The notes under the pieces: generated by a model | Seen by the model: only the letters and a program-made list of their open reading frames with translations | What the model was told of the DNA's origin: nothing | Database searches by the model: none | NCBI GenBank assembly: GCA_026874595.1 | Contig: CM049306.1 | Location: 22,985,019-23,049,018 of the forward strand | Reading direction: 5' to 3' | From: Sipunculus nudus | Lineage: Eukaryota; Annelida; Sipuncula; Golfingiida; Sipunculidae | DNA: 64,000 nucleotides | Program-made: the position numbers and the translations under genes | Part shown: positions 44,811-57,459 of the stretch, piece after piece | Position numbering within the stretch: the stretch's first letter is position 1 | Layout: every line of letters starts with the position of its first letter

Positions 44811-45180
44811 TTTTGTGATGTGTGCACCCATGCCAGAATTTCAGCAGTGATATTTGTGTAATTGTTTCTTATTCAAAATGTTCAGTACCTGCATTGTTCA
44901 TATACATGAAAAGTAATGGTCCAGCATTGAAGCATAATACCTCGTGTATTTCCCAATGCACAGGTTTTGCATTAGGCCTGTAGGCCTTGTTTGTGTTGTG
45001 TGCACCCATGCCAGAATTGCAGCAGTGATGTTTGTTTAATTGTTTCTTGTTCTAAGTGTTTAGTACTTGCATTGTTCATATACATGTTACACATGTTCTT
45101 GAAAGGAATGGTCCAGCATTGAAGCATTATACCTTGTGTAATCTCATTGCACAGGTTCGCATTAGGCCTGTAGGCCTTGT
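44811..45180 (+). repeat. Duplicated 3' terminus of element X
   Basis: Two copies of the terminal segment run from tgtgcacccatgccagaatt to attaggcctgtaggccttgt, ending at 44990 and 45180. Each contains the CACAGGTT subterminal repeat and the AGGCC/GGCCT hairpin. Confidence 0.85.
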
Positions 45181-45253
45181 TTCAAGTAATATAACTTTAA
45201 TTAATCAAAATAAAATTGTATACCCAAAATTAGATCAAAATCTTTTAAATTTT

Positions 45254-48200
45254 TAGCTCAGCTGACTGAAAGTCATCTGAGCTATAGCGATCACTCTTTG
45301 TCCGTCGTCCGTCTGTCCGTCTGTCCGTCTGTCTGTCTGTCCGTCTGTCCGTCTGTCCGTCCGTTAACCAGGCACAAATCGTAACCGCTGGACCTAGAAC
45401 CTTGTAACTTGGGATTCTGAGAGGTCCATAAAAAATCTCCTTGGAAACCAGAAATTAGATCTCTGTTACCCATATCCTTCGAGCTATGTGGCCCCAAAGT
45501 ACCCCCCAGAAAAGTCAAAAATTTCATACAAAAACTTCAATATCTCATTAACTACTTGACTGATGGTCATGATTTTTGGCATACATATTGATCATGAGAT
45601 GTTACATCACTTCCTGCAGACTGGTGGCGCCACCTGTATTTTTCGATTTTTTACGAATTTTTTTCTCTATTTTTGAGAGCTTTGAGGATGCTGTCATCTG
45701 TTAGCGTGGCACAAATCATAACGACTGGACCTAGAATCTTCATTTTTGACACACTGAGAGACCTATGAAAAGTCTCCATGGAAACCAGAAATTAGGTCTC
45801 TGTTACCCATATCCTTCGAGCTATGGGGCCCAAAATTACCCCCCAGAATAGTCAAAAATTTCATACAAATACTTCAATATCTCATTAACTACATCACTGA
45901 TGGTCATGATTTTCGACATACATATTGATCATGAGATGTTTCATCAGTTTGTGCAGACTGGTGGCGCCACCTGTATTTTTCAATGTTCACTAATTGTTTT
46001 CTCCATTTTTGAGACCTTTAAGGATGTAGTTATCTGTCAACAGGGTACAAATCGTAACGACTGGACCTAGAATCTTCGTTCTTGACACACAGGGAGACCC
46101 ATGATAAGTCTCCATGGAAACCTGAAATTTGGTCTCTGTTACCCATATCCTTTGAGCTATGGCACTCCAAAGTACAGCTCAGAATAATGGAAAATTTGAT
46201 ACAAAAGCTAAAGTATCTGAACAACTAAAGCAGAGATAACCATAATTGTTTGCATGGATATTGATCATGGAGTGTTTCATAAGTTTCTGCAGACTGGTGG
46301 CACCACCTGTATTTGTTCAGTTTTTTTTTACAAAATTTTTCTGTATTTTTGAGACCTTTAAAGATATGAACATCTGTTAACAGGGCACAAATCATAAAAA
46401 CTGGACCAAGAATCTTCATTCTTGACACACAGGGAGACCCATGAAAAGTCTCCATGGAAACTTGAAATTAGGTCTCTGTTACCCATATTCTTTAAGCTGT
46501 ATGGGTCCAAAATACCCCCCCCCCCAGAATAATGGAAAATTTGATACAAAAACTGCAGTATTTCAATAACTACAACACTGATGGTCATGATTTTCGGCAT
46601 ACATATTGATCATGAGCTTTTCCATCAGTTTCTGCAGACTGGGTGTGCCACCTCTATTTTTTTTTCAAATTTTTACGAATTTTTTTCTTTTTTTTGAGAC
46701 CTTTAAAGATGTGGTTATCTGTCAACAGGGTACAAATCGCAACAACTGGACCTAGAATCTTCATTCTTGTCATGCAAGGAGGCCCATGAAAGGTGCCTGT
46801 GGAAACTTGAAATTAGGTCTCTGTTACCCATATCCTTCAAGCTATAGGACCCCCAAGTATCCCTCAGAATAATGGACAATTTGATACAAAAACTGAAGTA
46901 TCTGAACAACTAATGCAGCCATCACCATGATTTTTTGCATGGATATTGACCATTAAGTGTTTTTATAAGTTTCTGCAGACTGGTGGAGCCACCTGTATTT
47001 TTGTATCCGCCAAAACGAAGTTTTGCGGATACTATGTTTTTGACCGAGTTCCTCTGCCGCCGCGGCGTTCGTTTCCAGAGAGCTCCTCGGAGACTAATGG
47101 ACCGATTTTTCCCAAACTTACACCTATTATCGGGTCACATGTGCCTAACCAATTTGCATTGACCTCTGACCTTTCCTCTTTATCCAGTGTCCATTTGTGG
47201 GTCTGTTTCCACTCATAAACCCTCATATCTCGGGAACCGTTTGATCGATCAGGAAATAAAATTGATACAAATGTAGCCCTTGGATTGCTTTATAACATAC
47301 ACAAAAAATGGTGGCACCACCTGTAACCATGTTTGCACAGTGTCCATCTGTTCATCTGCCTTGGGTTAAAATCACTCATATCTCTGCAGTGAATTGACTA
47401 ATTCACCTGAAATTCGTCATGTGTATACATCCAGGATAGCTTTCTTGATTTTATGACAGGTGGCGCCACCTACGTTCACGTTCACGCTGATGACATCCAA
47501 GCTTATATCTCGGGAACCGTTTGACCGATCAGGAAATAAAATTTATACAAATGTAGCCCTTTGATAGCCCTGTAACATACACAAAAAATGGTGGCGCCAC
47601 CTGTAACAATGTTTGCACAGCGTCTGTCTGTTAGTCTGCCGTGGCCTAAAATTACTCTTTTCTCTGTAGTGGTTCGACATAACTGCCTAAAATTTTGCAG
47701 GTTTATACATCGTGGACAGCTTTCTTGATTTTATGACAGGTGGCGCCACCTACATTCTAGTTAACGCTGGACACATCCAAGCTCATATCTCAGGAACCAT
47801 TTGACCGATTGGGCCAAAATTGTGCATGTGTTTAGATCTCACATAGGTCTTTATCATTCACAAAACTGGAGGGGTTACCTGCAAAGATTTTTGCACAGTG
47901 TTTGTCTGGTTGTCTGCCATGGGCAAAAATCGCTCATATACATGTAGTGGTTTGACTTTTCTGCCTAAAATTTTGCAGGTGTATACAACTTGGACAGCTT
48001 TCTGGATTTGTGGTAGGTGGCACAACCTACATACACATTTAGGCTGCAGACATCCATGCTAATATGCAACATACCTCACTCTATTTCCCCTTGCCACTCA
48101 ATCCATGCCTCACTATCCGATTTTGGCAGATACATGTAGTCACTTGTCGGTTACCCGTATTCTAGTTTTAAAAGTTTACACATTTTTCTCTATTTTTGAG

Positions 48201-48348
48201 ATATATAAATACAGACTAAATCTTGGCCCGTTGGTTAATCTGTTTGATGCTTCAGTTGAATGGGTATATACTACCATCCTGATGATAAAATTTCCTTTTG
48301 CGAATCTCTTCCCAGTCAGCTGAGCGTCATGACCCATGGGTCACTTGT
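45254..48348 (+). mobile_element. Element F (family I subfamily), inserted in C, split by H
   Basis: 5' TAGCTCAGCTGACTGAAAG hairpin and a (GTCC/GTCT)n tract at about 45300-45364. 3' GTCAGCTGAGC (48315-48325), exactly complementary to 5' GCTCAGCTGAC, and a 14-bp palindrome TGACCCATGGGTCA followed by CTTGT. The core differs from A-E: five units with ggacc anchors at 45390, 45727, 46063, 46403 and 46748 (337, 336, 340, 345 bp apart). Host C sequence resumes exactly on both sides. Confidence 0.85.
47003..48147 (+). mobile_element. Element H (family III), probably inserted in F
   Basis: Begins with a strong hairpin, GTATCCGCCAAAAC-gaa-GTTTTGCGGATAC (47003-47032). Near its right end TTTGGCAGATAC (48122-48133) is the reverse complement of GTATCCGCCAAA but for one base, followed by CACTTGT. 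Between lie ~280-bp units with GGTGGCGCCACC. F-like sequence (cctgtattttt / ctctatttttgaga) brackets it, although the exact right border is uncertain (48148-48180). Confidence 0.6.
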
Positions 48349-50406
48349 TTAAAATATTTGCAAAAAATAAAAAATTGGTACCTTAATTTTGCCTAAATTT
48401 GACCATGGCACGTTTTTTTCCTGTAAGTACTGTTGATTTAATTTTCCCAGCATGTTTTTGTTAGCATTTTGCCTGTTAACACCAAAAATTTGAAACCAGT
48501 TGATCAAAAACTGTAGATTTTATTCAAGTTTTCAAGCACCATGTAACATATTGTTTTCATCAGGCTAGTGTTATGCAGTTTGCAAGAGCTCAGCTCCCCA
48601 GTCTCAGCTCTCGGTTCCTAAAATTTGGCATACAATAAGATGTCTCCAAAATCCCCTACCATGCCAAGAATTTGGTCACTAGGACTTAATACCTTTGAGA
48701 TATTAATGAAAAACTTCATTTTTCAATTAAAAACCCATTGTTACACTTCAATACTGCCTAATATCAAAACCACTGATCTGATATATAATATACATGTTTT
48801 TCTATACATTCTCTGTGCACATGCCAGAAATGACGTCAGTATTGCATAATTGTTTTAAGTTATGGGCCCAAACATAATGCACTTTATAAAAATCAAGAAA
48901 TATATTTACTCCCTTAACAAGGGGCTTGCTGAAGCTAGAGATTTTTTGTCAGGGATGTAACATTATTTAATCAAGATTCAATTGAATACCCAAAATTAGT
49001 TCTGAATTTTTTAAATTTTATAAGTTATTAGTATAAATATAAAATAAGTACCTTAAATTTTGCCCAACTTTGACCATTTCACGTTTGTTTCTTGTGAGCT
49101 CTGTTTATATAATTTTCATATCATGCACACATAAGGGTTTCAGTTTAGAAAGCTGAAAGAAATTGGCCAAAAATTGTAGCTTTTATTAATGTTTTTATGA
49201 GACCATATCAGACCTTGGCTCTCTCCAGCCACTCTTGAGTTACCTGTATGTTGACCTTGTTGAACCTTCAGCAAATTATGCACGCTTGAGGCGAGGCATA
49301 TACTGGGGCAGCCAGGCAGCTTATGGCCAGCCACAGTTGATCCAGGTGTCCAACCCAACTCGTCTAGTAGTTTTAACCAACAACATAACAATAAACAATA
49401 AATTAATCAATTTTTATTGGTTTTTAATTACAAATTAAAGAAAAATAGAAAAGGAATTTGTTAGTTTATAATAATAGGGAATTAACTTGCAGTTACTGAT
49501 AATCTAAGAATCTTGTATCGATGGATAGAATGTCACGTATTCCAAATAACACCATGCAGTCACCTATGGCATTTTCAGTTCAATTTTAATAATAAAAAAG
49601 TAAATCATATTATTCATTACTAATCATTAGGGATCATATGAAGGAAATTAATGATAGACAAAGATGCAGTTGATAATATTAATCTAGATTCCTACTGTAT
49701 CTAGTGTGTACATTGATGTGAAATTACTCCAAAATGAATATATTACATTTATTTTTTTTTTTAATATAAATAAAAGCCATAAAACCAGGTACTTGTGATC
49801 ATTATTTAAATGTGTGAATTTTGTACATTCTGGATTCTCAACACCATTGTTTGGTGAAAACTGAATAAATACCAGACATGGTGGGAATACTTTGCAATTG
49901 TATTTAAATACAAATAAGAATATGTACTCCATTATAAAATTTCTTGCATAAAGAATGGGAATTCAGGTAAAAATGAAAGTATATGAATACCAGTGCAAAT
50001 ACTTTCCAAATGTATTCATGAATGCATTCATGAATATATTCTTTAATATTATTTTATTAATCATTTCAGTTATATTTCATTTTAAAAATCATACGATTCT
50101 CTTATTATTTTTAATAAAAAATATATCTGGGACAATATTTGTAATTTTTTTTAATAAATAGTTCTGCTTGTAAGTTATATGGCCAAGTCAAAATCTGTGT
50201 GACAATAGTGCTCCATTTGTTAATAAAATAAATGAAATCGATCCTCTTCCCTGTCTCCAAAGGTACTATCAAAAATCATACATAAGCTAAACAACTCATA
50301 ATACAGCTTATACGTATTACCACACAAAACCAGCATGTGCCTCATTTCTATTCATATTTTTTTATCATATATAACAGCTGAGCGCCGTGACCCATAGGTC
50401 CCTTGT

Positions 50407-51520
50407 TTATTTAAAGCCAGCTATTCACCTGCCTTACCTGTAAAACTTATAAGATTCTGGTTTACTCTGTTTATATATTAATGATCTTCAGGTAATTCCT
50501 GTTCAGAAAGGTTCTTAAAACGCTCTGTGATTGATGTATTGGCTTGTTTATCTACAAACTGTTAGTTAACATAACATGCACCCTAGTTGACAAACAAAAA
50601 AACCATGTATCTGAATGTAATCAGTTGCATATGTGCCAAAGTTGAAAGGGCAACAACTGCAAAACTCCATCTGCAAAACTGGTTTGTCTGATTTGGTGCA
50701 AGATGTCTATGAATATATTTGGAGTATTTTTGAGGGACTCCCACATGTTAAAAATGTATGGATATAAACAAAACAGCCAGTGTGTGTGTGGGGGGGGGGT
50801 GCATTTTCAGTTAGGCCTGTTTCTATAGATGGTTCAAGTATTAATATTAAGTGAAAAAAACAAGATAATAGAATATGCCGCTTAATATGCCGTTTCATAA
50901 TAAGTGTTCGAGAAGATATTTGCACCAATAAACCTTTGTAAAATTAATGAATGTTCAAACCTTTTCAATTGTAGTTCTCATGAGGCTGAAAACATTCTCT
51001 CCCAAACACTTCCCTAAAAGCCCCCTTTTTCTTTGTATGCATTAGTTGCAGCTGCAGGAATACAGAGGCCTTAATTTAATACCAGAGGGAAGACCCCTAG
51101 ATATCCATTCATACAAGTTGAAGGGAGCAATTAGTTTATTTATCCTGTCTAAAAATGAACAGCATGTCTGCCTAGGGCTTGGGTAAACCTCTTGATGGTC
51201 CCAGAGATGCATATTTATTTAAACAAGGGAGGTTATGTAGTTAATTGTTTGTAAATTTGAAATTGTTTTCACCTGGATCTGTCTGCTCATTTGCTTGATG
51301 ATTTGTTTGCTGAATTATGCTAATTTGACAGAACCAATTTCCATGAATCATTGTGGAGTGGCAGAACAATGGTCAAGGATAAACTTAAATTTCAAAACAG
51401 TCTAAAATAAAGGGTATGATCCAGCAATTCTTGTTCATTTTAATACAGTGGACAATTATGTGACCTGAGAAGTTGGCTACTGGTAAGGTGAACAAACAAA
51501 TACCAATTAAAAAAATCAAT
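50407..51520. other. Intergenic between nest and sideroflexin: nothing recognised
   Basis: Unique sequence with a G run near 50788-50797. Confidence 0.5.
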
Positions 51521-52097
51521 ATTCAAAAATACTTTATTCATAAAATGTATTTCCCAAAGGACTTCCAAAAATTCCTATAATCACAACATGAAATGACAGG
51601 CTGTCATGCTATATCTCCTGTCAGAATAATGTCGCTTTGACAGACATGGAAGAATAGGCTATGAGCAATACAGTAGCGACCTCATGAATATTCATGAAAC
51701 CAACAGGTTGGCATATCTCATTTCATGATCTATGACAATACAAGCGATATAAATCTAACAATAATGCGGGCCTTTAGTATTGTGTACATGTACAAACTGG
51801 TATGACTGGCTGTTTATAACAGATCAGTTGGGAGATATGAATACTGTACAGTAGTACACGGTTTTGTACCCTGGCTGAGATGAAGCTGATAAAGAAATAC
51901 CTCAAAGAGGATTAATGAATTCTGCACATACTGAAACAATAACACAGAGCAACCATACAGATTAAATCTGCACTTTTGTTTATGCATAAACAATAAGTGC
52001 AAACAACCAAAATTTGTGTGTGTGACTCGGTATGCCCATACAAACACCTCTATTTTGAACACCTCTTTGCTATAAGCAATAAAGGTAGTCCCATATG

Positions 52098-52231
52098 CAG
52101 TAAAACCTAGCCTGATGACCACCTTGATTTAGAGACCCCCTCAAAATAATTACCAATTTTTCACAGTCCAAATCTTTTACTCCTTTAGATGACTACCTCA
52201 AAATATGACCACTTTATTGTTGGGTTCCACT
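52098..52231. mobile_element. Degenerate pogo/Tigger-like MITE
   Basis: CAGTAAAACCTAG at the left and GGGTTCCACTA at the right are imperfect inverted repeats of the same type as the next element, next to TA-rich flanks. Confidence 0.45.
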
Positions 52232-53448
52232 ATATATATATATTATATGTGTGTGTGACCAGCCAGTATATATATATATATTCTCTTAATCTTTCTTACA
52301 ATTAGAGAGTTTGTTATAATCTGGCCTTACTAAATGCTGAAACAGGCAAACCTGAGTGTTCCTAGGAATGAAAAATTGGGTTATATGTTTGTGAAATTTG
52401 AGATCTATCTTAGGCAAGAAAGTACATCAAGTTTTTCTCAAAATTAAAAATAAAATCAATGTCTTCCTCTAAACTAGAACTAATCTAACTACCTATCTCA
52501 ATGGCAAGAGCAATGGAATGGTAATTATTTGATAAGATATAGACCATCACTGGGTCACTAATGTATTAATAATGATCGACTACAAAATATCTTCCCATAA
52601 GTTTCGTGCCCTGCCTTTTCTAAATCCAAACTTCTGCAATTCAATTGATTGCACACATTATAGGCAAAACAACCTGAACCATACAGGTAAATGCTGATAT
52701 ATGGTTACATCACAAGTTTATACAGACATTTAATGAGGTTTAATTTGTCTGTAACTAACACTTTTTCACTCGTGGCAAAATAAAACAAAACTGTCGTTCC
52801 ATGGAATTTCGATACTGTAAATAATCCAATTCTGTCTGTATAATTCATGGCATATTCAAGTCAACATTTAACATAAAATATCTATTACCATCTCAACATC
52901 GTTGTTCTATGCTTGACACTATAGTTCATGGCATGTTCAATTCAACATAAATAAATGATCTATTTCTGATATTTTAAATAGCAGCATTAGAAGATAACAA
53001 AAAGTATCTCATTTGAAATATGTAACTAACTCATGGCATACTCTAATATATTTTGCAAATAAAAAAGTATTACACAGCAACATACAGCCAAACAAGTTTT
53101 CAGGAACTAACATATTTGTTGAGATACTCTGGTCATCCAGAAAATCCAAAGTGAATGCAATAAATATCATATTGACCTTAATAGCAAATATATCTGAAAT
53201 TATTTAGATAAAACATGCATGAGTATTTGGTTATGAAGTCCCAGAGTGTCCCTTGCATCAGTGAAAAATTGAGAAGTGAACTTTGACCGATGGTTTCAGT
53301 ATTATAATTTCATATATTGGTTAATGTAACTTTCCAATTCTGGACATTGTCAGTCATGACATTATCACATCAACATACTTTAATTACCTATTTCTAAAGT
53401 TTCAACTCATGACATTTCAAATCAAAATATATTCTCTATTTCAAAATA

Positions 53449-53621
53449 CAGTGAAACCTCGTTGAAGGGACCCTCAAAAAACTTTGACACACCCGAGGTT
53501 CGACACGAGCGGGTTTTATTTGGTTATAATTTAACTACAGTTGTTCAGAATATCGAGTCTGTAACTTCGACATAAGAGAAGTATTTGACTTAAGCGAGTT
53601 CGACACAACCTGGTTCCACTG
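53449..53621. mobile_element. pogo/Tigger-like MITE (173 bp, TA target duplication)
   Basis: CAGTGAAACCTCGTT and AACCTGGTTCCACTG form terminal inverted repeats flanked by TA on both sides. The ends match the CAGTGGAACCTCG-type termini of the pogo branch of Tc1/mariner. No coding. Confidence 0.7.
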
Positions 53622-56600
53622 TATATCATGAATAGCTCACTATAATCTGTTTGGCAGTTGAAGTAAATTACAGAACAACCTGCAACACATCAATGAAAAT
53701 TCAGTAACTAACATCTTTAATAATTATGAGAATGATGAGATATTGTGAATATCCTAAAACAGATGAAATTTAAACCATAATAATTCATAATAATGTATGC
53801 TGGCAATGCACAAGAAAATTTTGAATATCCATGCCATTTATTCAATCTAAATTTCAGTAGTTTAAATAAATATCTGTTTTAACATATTCCCATGTTTTCT
53901 TATGAAACATCACCAAAAATCGTAATGCAGTTCCTCCATATGAACCTGAGCTGTATTGATGCATTAACCCAGAAGTTCTCCATGCTGTTGTCTCAACATT
54001 TCACAGATAATGACTAATGAAACATACCAACTTGTTGATGCCAAACTGCTGTTGGATGGTTATATATCACACGAGTATCGATACAGGGACATTTGTTAAC
54101 ACTGGTACAAAAATTCACTTTGTATCACCAAGTATCAGTGCAACAATGAATCTTTACAGCTGCAATTTTAAGAAATATGTCTGTTCAAAGCTTAATCCAG
54201 ATATTCCTGTACACTAGAATTTCCTCAGAAGAGGTTGATCTTGAAAATCTCATTAAAAGGGACCCGATCACCTATCTGACCTTTATAAACTAAAGGTAAT
54301 CTCTTGGAGGTTTTATAAAAATAGGCCATAAAATGTGGATATCACAGCACACAGGCTGCTTGTTTTGTTTATATCAACGTGTTTATAATATGTGGGGGCC
54401 CGCCAAAAAAAATCAAAACAAATTCAACAAGTGCATCTGGCGGCAAGTCAGATAAGCCAGAGCTTTGCAAATGGCATTTTGCAACAAGTGACCTTACAAC
54501 CTCCGCATATATGCAACCTACCACCTTCGGTTACATGTTTTCCCGTTTGGCAACAAAGCTGTGTTTACAAACATGTCGTTGATAAACAAGTCCATACGTC
54601 CTTCACAGAGGCTTTATAAGAACTGTTCATTAACCAGAATTACCCTTTGATCATTAATACAGAGAGGAAGCCAGAAATCACATTTCTTTTTCAAAAGTAG
54701 GTGAATGTGCACCTTTAAAGCTGCTCCTGTACTTCATTGGTTTTTATTATAAGTTTTCATAGCAATCACTGGGTGCATAAACAGCAGTCGAAATAAGGTT
54801 TATTATAAACTCTGCTGATAAGCATAAACTCTGCTACCTGAACACAATACAAGGTCCCTGATGCAATGTTAATTACCCTGTGTTTCCACAAGATCATGGT
54901 TTCTCTACTACTATGATAATATTTTAACACTGTACATCTACAACTAGATGACCCACCTGCATAAAAGTTCCACCCTCAACAAAGTTTTCCAATTAATAGT
55001 TTGTTGTTATATTTTAACTCTTAGCTGCATATCTTTGGCCCATGCCTGCAATAGTATTTCTGGTTGAAATCTGAAATAGTCCTAAACACCACAATAACAA
55101 CCCGCCAAGCAATCGACCATCCTCCCTGGCCCCCAGAAGGCCTAATATGGAGTGATAATGGCCTAAGTTGGTCCACTCGCAACAACTTTTTACCCAAATA
55201 TGAATATTGTAGCGGGGGAGGCTTTATCATAATATATTAACTTGCTGATGTCAGTGGAAACCTCCTGACCATATATGCCAAAAGATTGTTTATTTTAAGA
55301 GGACCCTAGCATTTAACAACAAATCCACTAACAAAGAAACTGGCACAAGTTAAGCATCATACACTAACATTTCAAAATATATGACCTAAATGCTGACTTT
55401 ACATTAAGGCAGTCTGACTTTTTCTGTATGTCATGAACTTTTTTTAAACATATATGCATTTGATTCAACATTAATGACTACTTTTAATATAATACATATA
55501 CAGCTAAATTGAAGCATCACTATTATTGCATCTTTATATGTCTATATACTGCAGAATCAAAGTCTAACATGGATTAAAACTGCTTTCCATAACTGCATCA
55601 CTATTTTTGTTTCTTATACTGAACTTTCGTCCAACTATACTACAAGCAATGTATAATGTTAATACACTACAATTTCATATTATAAATTCACAATGTGTTA
55701 ACATTCACATACAGGCACTTCATAATATCAAGACAGTCCAAAGAGCTTTAAAAAATAGAAATAAGCATACACATGTCATAGACCACAAGATATATTTTCT
55801 ATTTTGTACATGCATCCTGCTTATTTTCACAATCTTGTTGATTTTGTGAGCAGAGAATATAACTGAATCATCCTTCTTTGTCGTCATGTGACAATCATAA
55901 ACTAATCATGCTTTTTTTTTATCTCTTTATCCCTGGGACATCCCTATGTGAGGCTGATGGTTTGTGGTTCAAAAGTACCAGATCAGGTAACATTAGTTTA
56001 GACCCCAAAAATATGTAATAACAGCAAGTAGTTGTTAGCATTAATGGGTCAAACTGACCAACAACATCATTCACGAAATTGTTAACAGCAACTCCCCCTT
56101 GCAGCTTTATATAAAACCCTATTTCAAATAACTCTTTCATAACCTGATGAAGCTTGCTGTTTTATACATTATTATATCATCTACATATTACAGAATGATT
56201 TAAGAAACTGTACATGTTGTTTAGTGCTACTCTTGATGACTTTTGTGAAATTATAAATTAATCCTGAGACCTTCACACAGAATACATTACAACTATAAAC
56301 TGAGCATGTTTATGGTAAATCATTCTCTGACTGAAAATCAGCGCCACCTGGTGTCCATTATGTGATTTATCATATACCTGAGCAAGAGTGGAAAACATTG
56401 TAAATCAAAATTATAAAAGAGATAAACCAACCATAATCATAGGCCATAACAATTTCCCTGCCATTATTGGCAATGACTTTTTTAAGTTTAAGGCAATGGG
56501 AAACAAATGAACCAGGGGTCATGATGCTCAGCGCTGACCAGCATGTTCTGTGGACCAATGACTCGTCAACATGTAAAAATGTAAGTAAAGGCACTGAAGT

Positions 56601-57347
56601 ACTCACCCTATTCTTTTCCTATTTTGTATAATTTCAGGTATATATGTGTAAAATTCAATTTATGGTCTACAGCCAAATATAATTGCTGAATTTATAATGT
56701 GACTTGGCTGTTATTTGTCAGTCTTAAATTAATCACTAGGTAAAAATAAGAAATTCTAGGTTCCTACCCAGCTAACAGACAGGTGGCTGGAGGGATGACA
56801 GACAAAGACCAATCAATTTGGCTCAGCATGATGAAAGTCAAAACAAAATGGTAAACTTTTAAATTTACAGTTTTGCTCTTTGTAAACTATGCCTACATTT
56901 AGTTATATTTATAATGGGAACATCTTGAACTCTTAGCTGCAATTTACAGCATATCCTACCACCATACTTTTAATTTTTTTATCTCAATGCAAAAAGTTGT
57001 TTTAGCTTTTTTAACTTTTTCTTAACTTTTTTTCATTGTATGTTTAAACTTAACCTGTAATGGCGCCACTGAGCAGCACTGAGTGCTTGATATTGGTGTG
57101 GTAATAAATGAATAAATATTATTATTATTATTTATTATTATTATTTTTTATTATAAGTCAGATAAGCTTTAAATTCAGAATTGTTTCAAGCTAGAACACT
57201 AGATGGCACTGATAATCCACTATCGACCATAAATATTATATTATCTATTACCATAAATATGCAGTAATTTATAGAATAACATTCTGCCGTGTCTAGTGGA
57301 TATGGTTTATGTTAATGCCTATGGATTTACAGTTGAATCACCAGGTA

Positions 57348-57459
57348 TTACAGGCCTTTGTTAAAGTAGAGTACTTTAGGCATGTTGTCTCCATACTTTT
57401 GTTGAAGCTCTTCCAGCTTATCACTGTCCATCGTTTTCAACTTCTCAACCTTGATTGAG
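57348..57459 (-). CDS. SFXN2: Sideroflexin last coding exon
   Basis: Acceptor tttttacag, then SIKVEKLKTMDSDKLEEL, QQKYGDNMPK and VLYFNKGL, TAA at 57350-57348. The terminal YFNKGL is near invariant in the family. Confidence 0.95.

Larger units (their letters stand above)
37349..45180 (+). mobile_element. Element X (family II), inserted in C, split by D and E
   Basis: The 5' TAGGGAACCTGTGAGC has subterminal GAACCTGTG (37353-37361), exactly complementary to CACAGGTTC (45150-45158). The 3' hairpin AGGCC-TGTA-GGCCT (45164-45177) is followed by TGT. Without D and E, X is 2603 bp: 37349-37613, 40229-41344 and 43959-45180. Its core has degenerate ~160-185-bp units (anchor tttgttcaaatggtt near 40233, 40554, 40731) and ~170-bp units at 44450-44810. 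The 3' terminal ~185 bp is present twice. Confidence 0.75.
36811..50406 (+). mobile_element. Element C (family I), split by X and F
   Basis: C survives as three parts: 36811-37348, 45181-45253 and 48349-50406, totalling 2669 bp, the same size as intact copies B, D and E. Across the X gap the text goes from gctatggactttttt to aagtaatataactttaa, and across the F gap from cttttaaatttt to taaaatatttgc, both as in intact copies. The left part also has a ~100-bp local duplication (about 36980-37080 / 37070-37160). The 5' end starts ~25 bp beyond the likely PDCD4 cleavage site. Confidence 0.85.
51521..57347 (-). other. Sideroflexin 3' flank or long 3' UTR, otherwise unrecognised
   Basis: Read on the - strand, AATAAA signals lie near 57131-57136 (close to the stop, inside an ATT-rich tract) and at 51533-51538. 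The true 3' end cannot be chosen from sequence. Aside from the two MITEs below, no coding or repeat structure was recognised. Confidence 0.4.

Noticed and set aside
54379-54619. Overlapping ORFs near a GC-richer patch
   Set aside because: Two frames overlap in different phases with no homology or splice signals.
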